Shown here: piece by piece, positions 22,596-31,417 of the stretch
Layout of the letters: each line of letters starts with the position of its first letter
How positions within the stretch are numbered: position 1 is the first letter of the stretch
From: Yersinia massiliensis
GTDB lineage: Bacteria; Pseudomonadota; Gammaproteobacteria; Enterobacterales; Enterobacteriaceae
Assembly: GCF_003048255.1 (NCBI RefSeq)
Contig: NZ_CP028487.1
Span: 4,712,001-4,776,000, forward strand
Direction: 5' to 3'
Length of the DNA stretch: 64,000 bases
Position numbers and translations under genes: made by a program
Notes under the pieces: model-generated
What the model saw: the letters and a program-made list of their open reading frames with translations, nothing else
What the model was told of the DNA's origin: nothing
Databases searched by the model: none

Positions 22596-22877
22596 ATGGC
22601 AAACAAAGCTTCTGCGCTGCACATTCTGGTAGATGATGAAAAGCAGGCAAACGATATTCTGGCGCAATTAAATAGCGGCGCGGATTTCCAAGCGTTGGCG
22701 AAGAAGTTCTCCAACTGCCCGTCAAAACGCAACGGCGGTGATCTGGGTGAGTTCAACAAAGGCGATATGGTCCCAGCGTTCGATAAAGCCGTCTTCAGCT
22801 GCGAACTACTGCAACCTTATGGTCCGGTAAAAACTCAGTTCGGTTATCACATCATTAAAGTGCTATATCGGAACTAA
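22596..22877 (+). CDS. ppiC: PpiC, parvulin peptidyl-prolyl isomerase
   Basis: This single-domain parvulin of 93 residues catalyses cis-trans isomerisation of prolyl bonds in the cytoplasm. Family segments are [12 protein letters not shown] at the N-terminus, [13 protein letters not shown] in the middle, [12 protein letters not shown], and the terminal [14 protein letters not shown]. The frame is open for five more codons, but ATG at 22596 ([11 protein letters not shown]) gives the E. coli length. It is divergent from rep, as in E. coli. Confidence 0.95.
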   Translation: MANKASALHILVDDEKQANDILAQLNSGADFQALAKKFSNCPSKRNGGDLGEFNKGDMVPAFDKAVFSCELLQPYGPVKTQFGYHIIKVLYRN

Positions 22878-22883
22878 GTTTAG

Positions 22884-22911
22884 TTTGCGTCTCCTGAATA
22901 AGAGGCGCAAA
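22884..22911 (+). terminator. Stem-loop after ppiC
   Basis: TTTGCGTCTC (22884-22893) pairs with GAGGCGCAAA (22902-22911), including one G-T wobble, across an 8-base loop. It starts 6 bases past the ppiC stop. The downstream sequence is A/T-rich but lacks a clear T-run. Confidence 0.6.
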
Positions 22912-23490
22912 TAATATCTTTACCATCTGACATTTCCCTACCTACATCATCAACATAATTCGTTTCATAAAGTTCTTATACTTAAAAATCTTACCTGTCA
23001 TTTCTCTATGCAATCTTCACTTAACTATAAATAGGTACCGTAAATAAATCCTAAAACGAGCATGTTCTAATGTAAAACTAGGGTTGTAAAAACCCTAAAA
23101 ATAGCAAAAAAAAGCCATTACAGACAAAAACAACAAGAAAGATCTTATTAATTTTAAATTCGATTTTCATTAAAATCCTTTAAATACATGACGTTATTCA
23201 ATCTAAAACCCTAAAGTCAGTGTGATAGGAATTTTCCCACAAAAACTGGTTCGCTTATCCTATGTGCAATAAGGATTACCTTATATATTATATTTCACAT
23301 CAAGTAAGGGATGTGCCAAAAAACAATAAGCACTGAATTACTTTAAATATAAATCCGTGGAAATTGACAAGTATAATCGAATAAAAATCGCCATTACAGT
23401 CATAGTCCATTTCATTACTTAATAAATAAAGTTAAATCATCATATATATGATGATTAGACTCACTTTAAATTAACGCTTTGGAGTTTTAA
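22912..23490 (+). other. A+T-rich region upstream of the fimbrial operon
   Basis: No gene is visible in these roughly 580 bases, which are much richer in A+T than the flanking housekeeping genes. They hold small inverted repeats (TAGGGTT at 23079-23085 with AACCCTA at 23091-23097; GATTTT at 23162-23167 with AAAATC at 23172-23177), the direct repeat AAAACCCTAAA (about 23089 and 23205), and a perfect 22-bp palindrome near the first gene. This is probably the fimbrial promoter region. No invertible-switch repeats or recombinase gene were recognised. Confidence 0.6.
23435..23456. promoter_or_regulatory. Perfect 22-bp palindrome upstream of the fimbrial pilin
   Basis: The sequence reads AATCATCATAT followed by its exact reverse complement ATATGATGATT, with no spacer. 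It ends 34 bases before the pilin start codon, so it lies in the 5' leader or core promoter. It may be an operator for a dimeric regulator, or form a hairpin in the mRNA leader. The palindrome is seen directly; its role is inferred. Confidence 0.6.
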
Positions 23491-24021
23491 ATGAATAAGA
23501 TTACTTTGGCTTTGGCATTATTCTCTGCATCTACAACTTTTGCTATGGCAGCAAGTAATAATACAATTACTTTCCAGGGTGAAGTTACTGCACAGACTTG
23601 TTCAGTTACTGTAAACGGTGTTGAAGCAAATCCAATGGTTTTATTGCCGACTGTATCAAGCGCTGACCTTGATACTTCTGGTAAGAAAGCAGGTAAAACA
23701 ACCTTCACTTTAGGTGTTTCTGGTTGTACTGCTGACGCAAGTGATATTGATATCAAAACTGTTTTCATTGGTAACCAAGTTTCAGCGACCGGTAACCTGA
23801 AAAATAGCGGTACAGCAACGAATGTTGAGCTTCAATTATTAAAAGATGCAACAACAACAACAGGTATAGATTTGAATAGCGGTTTGGCGCAAGATGGTAT
23901 CGTATTGAAAGCAGGTCAAACATCTGCAGAACATGATTTTGCAGTCCAGTATTATGCAACTGGGCAAGCCACACCAGGAACAGTGATTGGCTCTGTACAA
24001 TACGCAGTTTCTTACCTGTAA
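23491..24021 (+). CDS. Major fimbrial subunit (chaperone-usher pilin)
   Basis: This 176-residue exported pilin resembles the type 1 (FimA) family. A signal peptide (MNKITLALALFSASTTFAMA) precedes the mature start ASNNTITFQGEV. A cysteine pair follows (TCSVTV near residue 39, SGCTADA near 78). The C-terminus GSVQYAVSYL has the alternating hydrophobic pattern and penultimate-aromatic region bound by the chaperone. GGAG lies at normal distance from the ATG. It is the first gene of the operon and the only typical pilin in it, so it should be the shaft subunit. Base composition is A+T-rich. The specific fimbrial type is not recognised. Confidence 0.88.
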   Translation: MNKITLALALFSASTTFAMAASNNTITFQGEVTAQTCSVTVNGVEANPMVLLPTVSSADLDTSGKKAGKTTFTLGVSGCTADASDIDIKTVFIGNQVSATGNLKNSGTATNVELQLLKDATTTTGIDLNSGLAQDGIVLKAGQTSAEHDFAVQYYATGQATPGTVIGSVQYAVSYL

Positions 24022-24079
24022 TATGAGTACTGTCGGGTGGGAAACCACCCGATTAATTCCCACAGAGGATATACCCATC

Positions 24080-24814
24080 ATGCTTAATACACATAGCTAC
24101 GGCTACCGTTTTCTGTTTGCCACTCTATTAATATTTATGGGTATCTCCTTTGCCAATGCCAGTGTCGTTATGGGTGGCAGCCGTATTATATATCCGGCGG
24201 GTGCGAAAGAGCACAGTGTACAATTAACCAATAATGATAACTTTGCCAATGCTGTTCAAGTTTGGTTAGACAGTGGGGATGCTCAATCCACACCAGAAAC
24301 GGGTAAGGCCCCGTTTATTGTTACCCCACCATTCTTCCGCATTGAAGCAAATGCAGGTCAAACATTACGCCTGAAATATACCGGTAGTGGGCTGCCAACA
24401 GATAAAGAATCTATATTTTATCTTAACTTCTTACAGGTACCACCCGTCAATAAAGCAGAGAAAAACAATAAAATGTTAGTCCTGCTGCGTAACCGCATTA
24501 AGCTATTTTATCGTCCTGACAGTATTGTCGGCCGATCAGACCAAGTCCCGAGTGCATTAACATTCAGTGTTCGCCAGCAAGGCAGTAATGTGGTTGTAAC
24601 TGGCAAAAATCCTACAGGCTTCTTTGCCACTATTGCCAGCGGCGAAGTAGTTGGCGGCGGTAAAAAACTTAAGATGAAGTCAGAGATGATACCGCCAATG
24701 TCTCAAGCTGAATGGATTATTCCAAATTCCTCAGCACCTTCAAATCCTGTTATTAACTTTCGTATTGTTAATGATTTCGGCGGGCAAGATACCGGCAGCT
24801 ATCGGACTCAATAG
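24080..24814 (+). CDS. Periplasmic fimbrial chaperone (PapD/FimC family), first of two
   Basis: The protein binds pilins in the periplasm by donor-strand complementation and delivers them to the usher. It has 244 residues. A signal peptide ends near FANASV; the N-terminal Ig domain follows with GGSRIIYPAG, VQVWLDSGD and the family signature PPFFRIEANAGQTLRLKY, then the ES(I)FYLNFLQVPP segment. The second Ig domain contains KLFYRPDSI. The frame is open for 31 codons upstream, overlapping the pilin gene in another frame; I chose ATG 24080 because the signal peptide follows it and AGAGGAT precedes it. Confidence 0.92.
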   Translation: MLNTHSYGYRFLFATLLIFMGISFANASVVMGGSRIIYPAGAKEHSVQLTNNDNFANAVQVWLDSGDAQSTPETGKAPFIVTPPFFRIEANAGQTLRLKYTGSGLPTDKESIFYLNFLQVPPVNKAEKNNKMLVLLRNRIKLFYRPDSIVGRSDQVPSALTFSVRQQGSNVVVTGKNPTGFFATIASGEVVGGGKKLKMKSEMIPPMSQAEWIIPNSSAPSNPVINFRIVNDFGGQDTGSYRTQ

Positions 24815-24837
24815 CCTTTTCCGGTAAGGGAATATTT

Positions 24838-27513
24838 ATGGGTTTTGCGCGCATCATATTCAAGGCGAAATTTTCTGGCCGTAAGAAAGCATTAACATTA
24901 TGTATCAGCTTAATCTTACATGTTGATACTGTTTTAGCTCAGGAAGCATCACAGAATCTAGAGTTTGACGAGTCTCTCTTTTTAGGTACCAATTTTGCCG
25001 CGGGGCTGAGTCAACTTAATAAAGAGAATGCCACGACAGCGGGTAATTACGATGCTGTCGATGTCTTGATCAATAACAAGCAGTACAAACGTACGACAAT
25101 TAAGTTTGTTAAGGATACTGATTCATCAGAGGTTCACCCCTGTCTGAGCGATGAGTTCTTAACGGCTGCAGGTATTAAAGTCATCGGTAGTGACAGTGCC
25201 ATGGAGAAAGAACCTCATGTGCCCGATGCTACCAATCCGGAACCAGCACCTTCGAATTCCGCGGCAGAAACCCCAACTGGTGAATGTGTCCCACTGTCTC
25301 AACGGGTAAAAGGGGCTTCATTTCACTTTGATCAGGCCAAACTGCGCTTAGAGCTATCTATTCCACAAGCTTTATTAAAAAAGCAACCTCGAGGCTATAT
25401 TGAGCGTTCGGAATGGGACGCGGGTGAGAACCTCGCATTTGTTAACTACAGCACTAACTTTTATCGTAGCGAAACACAGGGTACACAAAATAATACCTCT
25501 GATTACGGGTTCCTTGGTCTAAAAGGCGGCTTGAATTTAGGGTTGTGGCAAATTCGTCAACAATCAAACGTGCGCTATGCCAGTAATTCAACGAACAGCG
25601 ATACACAATGGAATAATATCCGTACTTATGTGCAACGCCCTATTTCACAACTCGATAGTCAATTAACGCTGGGCGAAACATTTACCGATAGTACATTATT
25701 CGGCACCATGTCATTTCGTGGTGCCAAAATGGCAACTGACCAACGTATGTGGCCAGAGTCAATGCGTGGCTTTGCGCCAGAAGTCCGTGGTGTTGCCACG
25801 AGTAATGCGCGAGTGGTTATTCGCCAGAATGGGCAAGAAATATATGAAACCAACGTCGCACCCGGCCCATTTGTTATTAACGACTTATATAGCACTGCTA
25901 GCCAAGGTGACCTCAATGTTGAGGTAATAGAGGCAAATGGCACTCGCTCCACATTTACCGTTCCGTTTAGTGCCGTACCAGATTCAATGCGTCCAGGTGT
26001 GAGTCGTTATAATGCCGTTGTTGGGGAATCACGTGATTTCACCGATATCGATAGCTATTTCTCGGACTTCACCTATGAACGAGGTCTGACAAATCAATTA
26101 ACGGCCAACAGTGGGATTCGTTTAGCACAAGATTATACGGCACTACTTGTTGGGGGCGTATTAGGGACCCCCGTTGGTGCATTTGGTCTAAATACTACTT
26201 ATTCCCACGCTAAAGTTGAAAATGATCAAACTCAGGATGGCTGGCGAATGCAGGCTACCTATAGCCAAACTTTTAATGAAACGGGTACTTCCTTCTCATT
26301 GGCTGGATATCGTTATTCAACAAAAGGCTATCGCGACTTAAATGATGTTTTCGGTGTGCGCTCAGTAGAAAAGAATGGTGGAAACTGGGATTCATCCACT
26401 TATAAGCAACGCAGCCAGTTTACGACGACCATAAATCAGTCACTGGGCGGCTATGGGCAACTGTCGGCATCAGCATCAACCAGCGATTATTATAACGATA
26501 CTCAGCGAGACACGCAGTTACAGCTTAATTACTCAAACAGTTATCGCGACATCAGTTATAACGTGGCCATTAGTCGGCAACGTACAATTTATACTTCAAC
26601 GCTCTATAACTGGGATACCGATGAGACTGATGCCACGACGACATCAACGCGTTATGGCAATACCGAAAATATCGCGTCGTTGACAGTGTCTATTCCATTG
26701 AATATAGGTAACAGGAATCAGTATTTATCCCTGTCTGCCAACCGTAATCCGAAAAGTGGTAATAACTATCAGACGTCACTATCAGGTACTGCCGGTGAAC
26801 GAAATAGCTTTAACTATTCCGTCAATGCGGGTTACGACGACAGCAATATCAGTGGCAGTTCGAATACTTGGGGGGCGAATGTGCAGCAGCAGTTCCCTAA
26901 TGCAACAGTCAATGGTAGCTATTCTCGTGGTAGTAATTATACCCAATATGGTGCGGGTGCACGTGGTGCGGCGGTTATTCATAGCCAAGGCCTGACATTG
27001 GGGCCTTATTTGGGCGAGACTTTTGGCTTAATTGAAGCCGATGGTGCCCAAGGGGCGACCGTGCGTAATTCGCAAGGGGCAAGAATTGATAGTAACGGTT
27101 TTGCGCTGGTGCCATCACTCACACCCTACAATTACAATACGATTGGTTTAGATACGAAAGGGATTAATCGTAATACGGAACTGAAAGAGAATCAGGGACG
27201 CGTGGTTCCTTATTCTGGCGCAGCAGTTAAAGTGAAATTTGAAACCTTAACGGGCTACGCTGTATTAATTCAAACCCAAGCGGCTGAAGGTGAGGGGCTA
27301 CCACTCGGTGCAGACGTCTACAGTGGAAAAGACGAGCTTGTGGGGATGGTAGGTCAAGGCAATCAGATCTACGCTCGGGTGAAAGATAAAAAAGGATCAC
27401 TCTATGTTCGCTGGGGCGATAACAGCAATGAACAATGCGAATTGCCTTATGCGTTTGATTCAAAAGAAGCCGAGCAAGATATTATCCATTTAACCGGCAG
27501 TTGCCACCGTTAA
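24838..27513 (+). CDS. Fimbrial outer-membrane usher (PapC/FimD family)
   Basis: The usher is the outer-membrane pore and assembly platform for the pilus. It has 891 residues. Order: a long signal sequence (to about VLAQEA, residue 36), an N-terminal chaperone-binding domain with a cysteine pair (HPCLSDEFL at 102, GECVPL at 150), a beta-barrel with middle plug (QTLGETF-type strands; AVPDSMRPGVSRYN), and C-terminal domains ending GDNSNEQCELPYAF...LTGSCHR. The loop between the two N-terminal cysteines is about 20 residues longer than in FimD and rich in Pro, Glu and Ala (118-148). It starts 23 bases after the chaperone gene. Confidence 0.94.
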   Translation: MGFARIIFKAKFSGRKKALTLCISLILHVDTVLAQEASQNLEFDESLFLGTNFAAGLSQLNKENATTAGNYDAVDVLINNKQYKRTTIKFVKDTDSSEVHPCLSDEFLTAAGIKVIGSDSAMEKEPHVPDATNPEPAPSNSAAETPTGECVPLSQRVKGASFHFDQAKLRLELSIPQALLKKQPRGYIERSEWDAGENLAFVNYSTNFYRSETQGTQNNTSDYGFLGLKGGLNLGLWQIRQQSNVRYASNSTNSDTQWNNIRTYVQRPISQLDSQLTLGETFTDSTLFGTMSFRGAKMATDQRMWPESMRGFAPEVRGVATSNARVVIRQNGQEIYETNVAPGPFVINDLYSTASQGDLNVEVIEANGTRSTFTVPFSAVPDSMRPGVSRYNAVVGESRDFTDIDSYFSDFTYERGLTNQLTANSGIRLAQDYTALLVGGVLGTPVGAFGLNTTYSHAKVENDQTQDGWRMQATYSQTFNETGTSFSLAGYRYSTKGYRDLNDVFGVRSVEKNGGNWDSSTYKQRSQFTTTINQSLGGYGQLSASASTSDYYNDTQRDTQLQLNYSNSYRDISYNVAISRQRTIYTSTLYNWDTDETDATTTSTRYGNTENIASLTVSIPLNIGNRNQYLSLSANRNPKSGNNYQTSLSGTAGERNSFNYSVNAGYDDSNISGSSNTWGANVQQQFPNATVNGSYSRGSNYTQYGAGARGAAVIHSQGLTLGPYLGETFGLIEADGAQGATVRNSQGARIDSNGFALVPSLTPYNYNTIGLDTKGINRNTELKENQGRVVPYSGAAVKVKFETLTGYAVLIQTQAAEGEGLPLGADVYSGKDELVGMVGQGNQIYARVKDKKGSLYVRWGDNSNEQCELPYAFDSKEAEQDIIHLTGSCHR

Positions 27514-27529
27514 CGATGCGAGAGAAATA

Positions 27530-28897
27530 ATGTTTAGACAAAAAGCACCATTACTATCTTGCGAGGTTTCGTCGCCAGCGGTCGCAACGCGATATCGTTG
27601 CACCTGCGTGATAGCGGGAATGATGGCACTGCTTGGGCTATGCAGCACACCTGTATGGTCAGCCTGCACCAAAATTACAGCGCAAAACCAGCTTAGCGCT
27701 GGCGATGGCACGGCGGGAGCATGGGCAGGTTCACTGGACAATAATAATGGCTCACTTGGCTTACCGAGTGTCATCGATCTCAGTACCAATGCCAATTTTC
27801 AACCAGATGGTACGCTATTAGCGGCTGCAACTTCTGATTTCACCACTTTCGCCTTAAATACGGGTTATGGCCCTGAACGCGTACTCTTTCGTTGTGCGGC
27901 GGCAGATGTCGACCAACTGTTCGAGATGTATGCCACTAACGGAGATAATGACTATGGTGGCAAAAATGAAGATGGTGCCATTGCGGGGAATGTTCCTTCT
28001 GGATTTGCCACCGTTGTCGCCAATGTCGTGATTCGACTGACAAATCTTTCAACCGGTGAATATTACTCTCGCTTGTGGAAAGGACGCCGTTTAACGGGAC
28101 TTGATACGGACAGTACTGGCCGTATCTTAGTCAAAGCGAAGAATTTCAGTAATCTTTATACTGAGCTTTTTCGCATAAACTATACCCGTGCAGGGGCTTA
28201 TAATGTGGCTTCATATGCCTATGCCTATACCCAGCCAAATGCCTATATTGCCTTTAAAGGCCCAGGGATAAGTGGCCCAGTTGAAGGCACCGACTCAGTA
28301 TCAAATTGGCCTGGTTGGTATGGGACTTGGCCTGCTTCCATCGGGCTATACAATTATATGACTTTTCGCCGCACAACAATATGTGCGGTCACTAACTTTA
28401 CGCCGACAGTTATTTTACCCAGAATTTCTGTCGCCGAGTTAAACAATGGTAATACCAGCTCTGCGGATTTTAATGTGGATTTTCAGTGTCAAACAGGCAT
28501 TAATTCAGGTGTCACCGCGGGTACAGTGGCAATGGGCTTTTTGGTGCCCGCGGCCAGTGTTGCAAAAGCACAAACGTTAGGATTAATGAATGGCAGTGGT
28601 GGTATCAGCCATTTAGTTTCTGAAAATTACGGTGCTGCGGGAATGGCAAGCGGAGTTGGCATCCGTATTTACCGTAATAATAGTCCAATGTATCTGTTAT
28701 CAAAGAATGTGACTCAAACAGGTAATAATGGTGGCTGGTATGGCATTTTCCAAGGTGCACAACAGATAACTGGCACGGTGTCGGGGGGGAATAGCTACAC
28801 GGAGAACTTTCGGGCTGAGTTAAGCAAGATCAGCGGGCAAACGGTGACAGCGGGAGCGGTGAATGCACATGCGCAAGTGGTTATTCGAGTCCAATAG
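27530..28897 (+). CDS. Fimbrial tip protein / probable adhesin (two-domain)
   Basis: This 455-residue exported protein has a long signal sequence (hydrophobic MMALLGLCSTPVWSA, cleaved near residue 44). About 240 residues follow with no family I can name, containing RLWKGRRLTG and aromatic-rich GWYGTWPASIGLYNYM. A C-terminal pilin-like domain begins near RTTICAVTNFTPTVILP (about residue 285), with a second Cys in FNVDFQCQTG, and ends AHAQVVIRVQ. This is the layout of FimH- or PapG-like tip adhesins. It lies between the usher and the second chaperone. Ligand specificity cannot be predicted. Confidence 0.8.
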   Translation: MFRQKAPLLSCEVSSPAVATRYRCTCVIAGMMALLGLCSTPVWSACTKITAQNQLSAGDGTAGAWAGSLDNNNGSLGLPSVIDLSTNANFQPDGTLLAAATSDFTTFALNTGYGPERVLFRCAAADVDQLFEMYATNGDNDYGGKNEDGAIAGNVPSGFATVVANVVIRLTNLSTGEYYSRLWKGRRLTGLDTDSTGRILVKAKNFSNLYTELFRINYTRAGAYNVASYAYAYTQPNAYIAFKGPGISGPVEGTDSVSNWPGWYGTWPASIGLYNYMTFRRTTICAVTNFTPTVILPRISVAELNNGNTSSADFNVDFQCQTGINSGVTAGTVAMGFLVPAASVAKAQTLGLMNGSGGISHLVSENYGAAGMASGVGIRIYRNNSPMYLLSKNVTQTGNNGGWYGIFQGAQQITGTVSGGNSYTENFRAELSKISGQTVTAGAVNAHAQVVIRVQ

Positions 28898-29630
28898 CGT
28901 GCTTTTCAAACGCGTTAATCGTGGAATCTACTGTTCGCTCCTTTTGCTGATGATGGCCAGCAGTGTGCCAGCGATGGCCAGCGTGATAGCCGAAAGAACA
29001 CGGGTCATCTTTAGCGGGGGCAGCACCGAAGAATCGCTGCAACTGGTCAACAGCAACAGTTATCCAGTCGCCGTACAGGTCTGGGTGGATGATGGTGATT
29101 TACTGGCCACACCGGAGAAAGCGGTTTCCCCAGTATTAGTGCTGCCACCTTTATTTCGGTTACAACCGCAAGCACAGCGCAGTTTGCGGTTGATTTTATC
29201 AGGGGCCAGTAAATTACCTGTCGATAGAGAGTCTGCATTTTGGCTTAACGTTTACGAAATTCCGCCGAAGACCACCACTAAAGTTGAGGATGAATCTTTC
29301 GTTACCCTCGCCTTACGTATGCAGTACAAAATATTTTATCGACCGAAGGATATACCCGCACCGGAAGATACCTTAGGCAAAACACTAACTTTTTCTTTAG
29401 TGCGCAACGGTGACACTGCACTGATTAAAGTGAATAATCCCACACCTTATTATGCATCTCTGGCCTCAATAAAATTAGGTTCATCGGAAGCATTGCCTGA
29501 TATGGTTGCCCCTTTTTCTACACTCGACTTCCCGCTCAATCACTTGCCCACTAGCAACAACACGGCTTTAAATTTTGTCTTAATCGACGATTCAGGCAAC
29601 AGTAAGCCCCTGAGTAGTCATTTAAAATAA
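28863..29630 (+). CDS. Second periplasmic fimbrial chaperone (PapD/FimC family)
   Basis: This 255-residue protein has a signal peptide ending near PAMASVIAE, then the chaperone motifs RTRVIFSGG, VQVWVDDGD, PPLFRLQPQAQRSLRLIL, LPVDRESAFWLNVYEIPP and IFYRPKDI. It is clearly homologous to the chaperone encoded by the second gene of this operon but well diverged from it. It overlaps the adhesin gene by 35 bases in another frame. ATG 28863 has GGAG six bases upstream; ATG 28869 is an alternative. Placement right after the tip protein suggests a dedicated chaperone for that protein, which is inference. Confidence 0.9.
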   Translation: MHMRKWLFESNSVLFKRVNRGIYCSLLLLMMASSVPAMASVIAERTRVIFSGGSTEESLQLVNSNSYPVAVQVWVDDGDLLATPEKAVSPVLVLPPLFRLQPQAQRSLRLILSGASKLPVDRESAFWLNVYEIPPKTTTKVEDESFVTLALRMQYKIFYRPKDIPAPEDTLGKTLTFSLVRNGDTALIKVNNPTPYYASLASIKLGSSEALPDMVAPFSTLDFPLNHLPTSNNTALNFVLIDDSGNSKPLSSHLK

Positions 29631-29669
29631 AGGCTCGCAGTTCTGGATTGTTCTTGTAGGGTAGACAAA

Positions 29670-29701
29670 AAAACGCCGCCATTAATCAATGGCGGCGTTT
29701 T
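29670..29701. terminator. Bidirectional intrinsic terminator, fimbrial operon / ilvC
   Basis: A 14-bp perfect stem (AAAACGCCGCCATT at 29670-29683, its complement at 29688-29701) has a 4-base loop and A/T runs on both sides. It lies 39 bases past the last fimbrial stop and about 60 past the ilvC stop, and can serve both convergent units. Confidence 0.92.
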
Positions 29702-29763
29702 ACGTTGACTCAATCATTGTCATGAAGCTAGGCAGCTGCAGCTAACTTACGGACAAGGATATT

Positions 29764-31242
29764 TTAGCCCGCAACTGCGATACGTTTCATATCCGTCATA
29801 TACCCACGCAGTTTATGACCGACAGCTTCAATTGGATGTTGGCGGATAGCTTCGTTAACATCACGCAATTGGGCATTATCGACCGCAGAACCGGCGATAC
29901 TTTTACCCAAATCACCCGCTTGCAGTGAATCCATAAACTTACCTTTCAGCAACGGCACAGCTGCATTGGCGAACAGGTAATTACCGTATTCTGCGGTATC
30001 CGAAATCACCACGTTCATTTCATACAGACGTTTACGTGCAATGGTATTCGCAATCAGCGGTAATTCATGCAGGGATTCGTAATAGGCAGATTCTTCGATA
30101 ATGCCAGAATCAACCATGGTTTCGAATGCCAATTCAACACCGGCTTTTACCATCGCAATCATCAACACGCCGTGGTCGAAATATTCTTGCTCAGAAATTT
30201 TGCCTTCAAACTGTGGCGCATTCTCAAAGGCAGTTCTGCCTGTCTCTTCACGCCAGCCCAGTAATTTTGCATCATCGTTAGCCCAGTCAGCCATCATGCC
30301 ACTGGAGAACTCGCCTGAAATGATGTCATCCATGTGTTTCTGGAACAAAGGCGCCATAATCTCTTTCAACTGCTCAGACAACGCGTAAGCACGCAGTTTT
30401 GCTGGGTTGGATAAGCGATCCATCATCAGCGTGATACCGCCTTGCTTCAGGGCTTCGGTGATAGTTTCCCAGCCGAACTGAATCAGTTTTTCAGCGTATG
30501 CCGCGTCAGTACCTTCAGAAACCAATTTGTCGAAGCACAGCAGTGAACCAGCTTGCAACATACCGCACAGGATAGTTTGTTCGCCCATCAAGTCAGATTT
30601 CACTTCAGCAACAAAAGAGGACTCCAGCACACCTGCACGGTGACCACCTGTCGCTGCTGCCCAAGCTTTAGCAATGGCCATGCCTTCGCCTTTAGGGTCG
30701 TTTTCTGGGTGAACCGCGATCAACGTCGGGACACCAAAACCACGTTTGTATTCTTCGCGCACTTCAGTACCTGGGCATTTTGGCGCAACCATCACGACGG
30801 TAATGTCTTTGCGCACTTGCTCGCCCACTTCAACAATATTAAATCCATGGGAGTAACCCAGTGCTGCTCCATCTTTCATCAGTGGCTGAACAGCTTGAAC
30901 AACCGCTGAATGCTGCTTGTCTGGCGTCAAGTTAACGACCAGATCTGCCTGCGGGATCAGCTCTTCATAGGTGCCCACTTTGAAGCCGTTTTCCGTCGCT
31001 TTACGCCATGAAGCGCGCTTCTCAGCAATGGCTTCTTTGCGCAGGGCGTAAGCCACGTCCAGACCGGAGTCACGCATATTCAAGCCTTGGTTCAGACCTT
31101 GTGCGCCACAGCCCACGATCACCACTTTTTTACCTTTCAGGTAGCTTGCTTCATCGGCGAATTCGTCACGTGCCATAAAGCGACACTTGCCTAATTGCGC
31201 CAACTGCTGACGCAGGTTCAAGGTGTTGAAATAGTTAGCCAT
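29764..31242 (-). CDS. ilvC: IlvC, ketol-acid reductoisomerase
   Basis: This NADPH- and Mg2+-dependent enzyme converts acetolactate and acetohydroxybutyrate to dihydroxy acids, the second common step of valine and isoleucine synthesis. At 492 residues it is the long (class II) enterobacterial form; E. coli has 491. The N-terminal NADPH motif is [18 protein letters not shown] (around 43-60), followed by YALRKEAI. The duplicated knotted C-terminal domains carry the metal-binding [15 protein letters not shown] and the later [20 protein letters not shown]. It is divergent from its activator ilvY, as in E. coli. Confidence 0.97.
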   Translation of the reverse strand: MANYFNTLNLRQQLAQLGKCRFMARDEFADEASYLKGKKVVIVGCGAQGLNQGLNMRDSGLDVAYALRKEAIAEKRASWRKATENGFKVGTYEELIPQADLVVNLTPDKQHSAVVQAVQPLMKDGAALGYSHGFNIVEVGEQVRKDITVVMVAPKCPGTEVREEYKRGFGVPTLIAVHPENDPKGEGMAIAKAWAAATGGHRAGVLESSFVAEVKSDLMGEQTILCGMLQAGSLLCFDKLVSEGTDAAYAEKLIQFGWETITEALKQGGITLMMDRLSNPAKLRAYALSEQLKEIMAPLFQKHMDDIISGEFSSGMMADWANDDAKLLGWREETGRTAFENAPQFEGKISEQEYFDHGVLMIAMVKAGVELAFETMVDSGIIEESAYYESLHELPLIANTIARKRLYEMNVVISDTAEYGNYLFANAAVPLLKGKFMDSLQAGDLGKSIAGSAVDNAQLRDVNEAIRQHPIEAVGHKLRGYMTDMKRIAVAG

Positions 31243-31344
31243 GGTATTACTCCGTTCGATTCTGTTTTGTGGGTGTAGGGGATAACCTTGGTTTCACTAT
31301 ATGACAGGAAACACATTGCTGAAATTGATATATTAACAACGTCA

Positions 31345-31363
31345 TATTGCAGATTCTGCAATA
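31345..31363. promoter_or_regulatory. Probable IlvY operator between ilvC and ilvY
   Basis: TATTGCAG (31345-31352), a 3-base spacer, and CTGCAATA (31356-31363) form a perfect palindrome in the 175-base divergent region. Further half-site-like sequences (ATTGC, GCAATA) occur on both sides. In E. coli, IlvY binds tandem operators here and activates ilvC in response to acetolactate or acetohydroxybutyrate. The palindrome is seen; its assignment rests on position and that precedent. Confidence 0.6.
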
Positions 31364-31417
31364 CAGCTTAATCCTGATGCAATACAATGGTTCTTCTCAA
31401 CCAAGAGGCTGTATGTG

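Noticed and set aside
22912..23490. Phase-variation switch (invertible promoter) before the fimbrial operon
   Set aside because: No pair of inverted repeats flanking a promoter-sized segment and no recombinase gene were found; the palindrome is a single compact site.
23987..24079. Fimbrial chaperone beginning inside the pilin gene
   Set aside because: The signal peptide and AGAGGAT sequence support ATG 24080; the upstream frame is just the pilin gene read in another phase.
23491..29630. Operon as a fixed known fimbria (type 1 or Pap)
   Set aside because: The gene order and the second chaperone differ from fim and pap, so only family-level calls are given.
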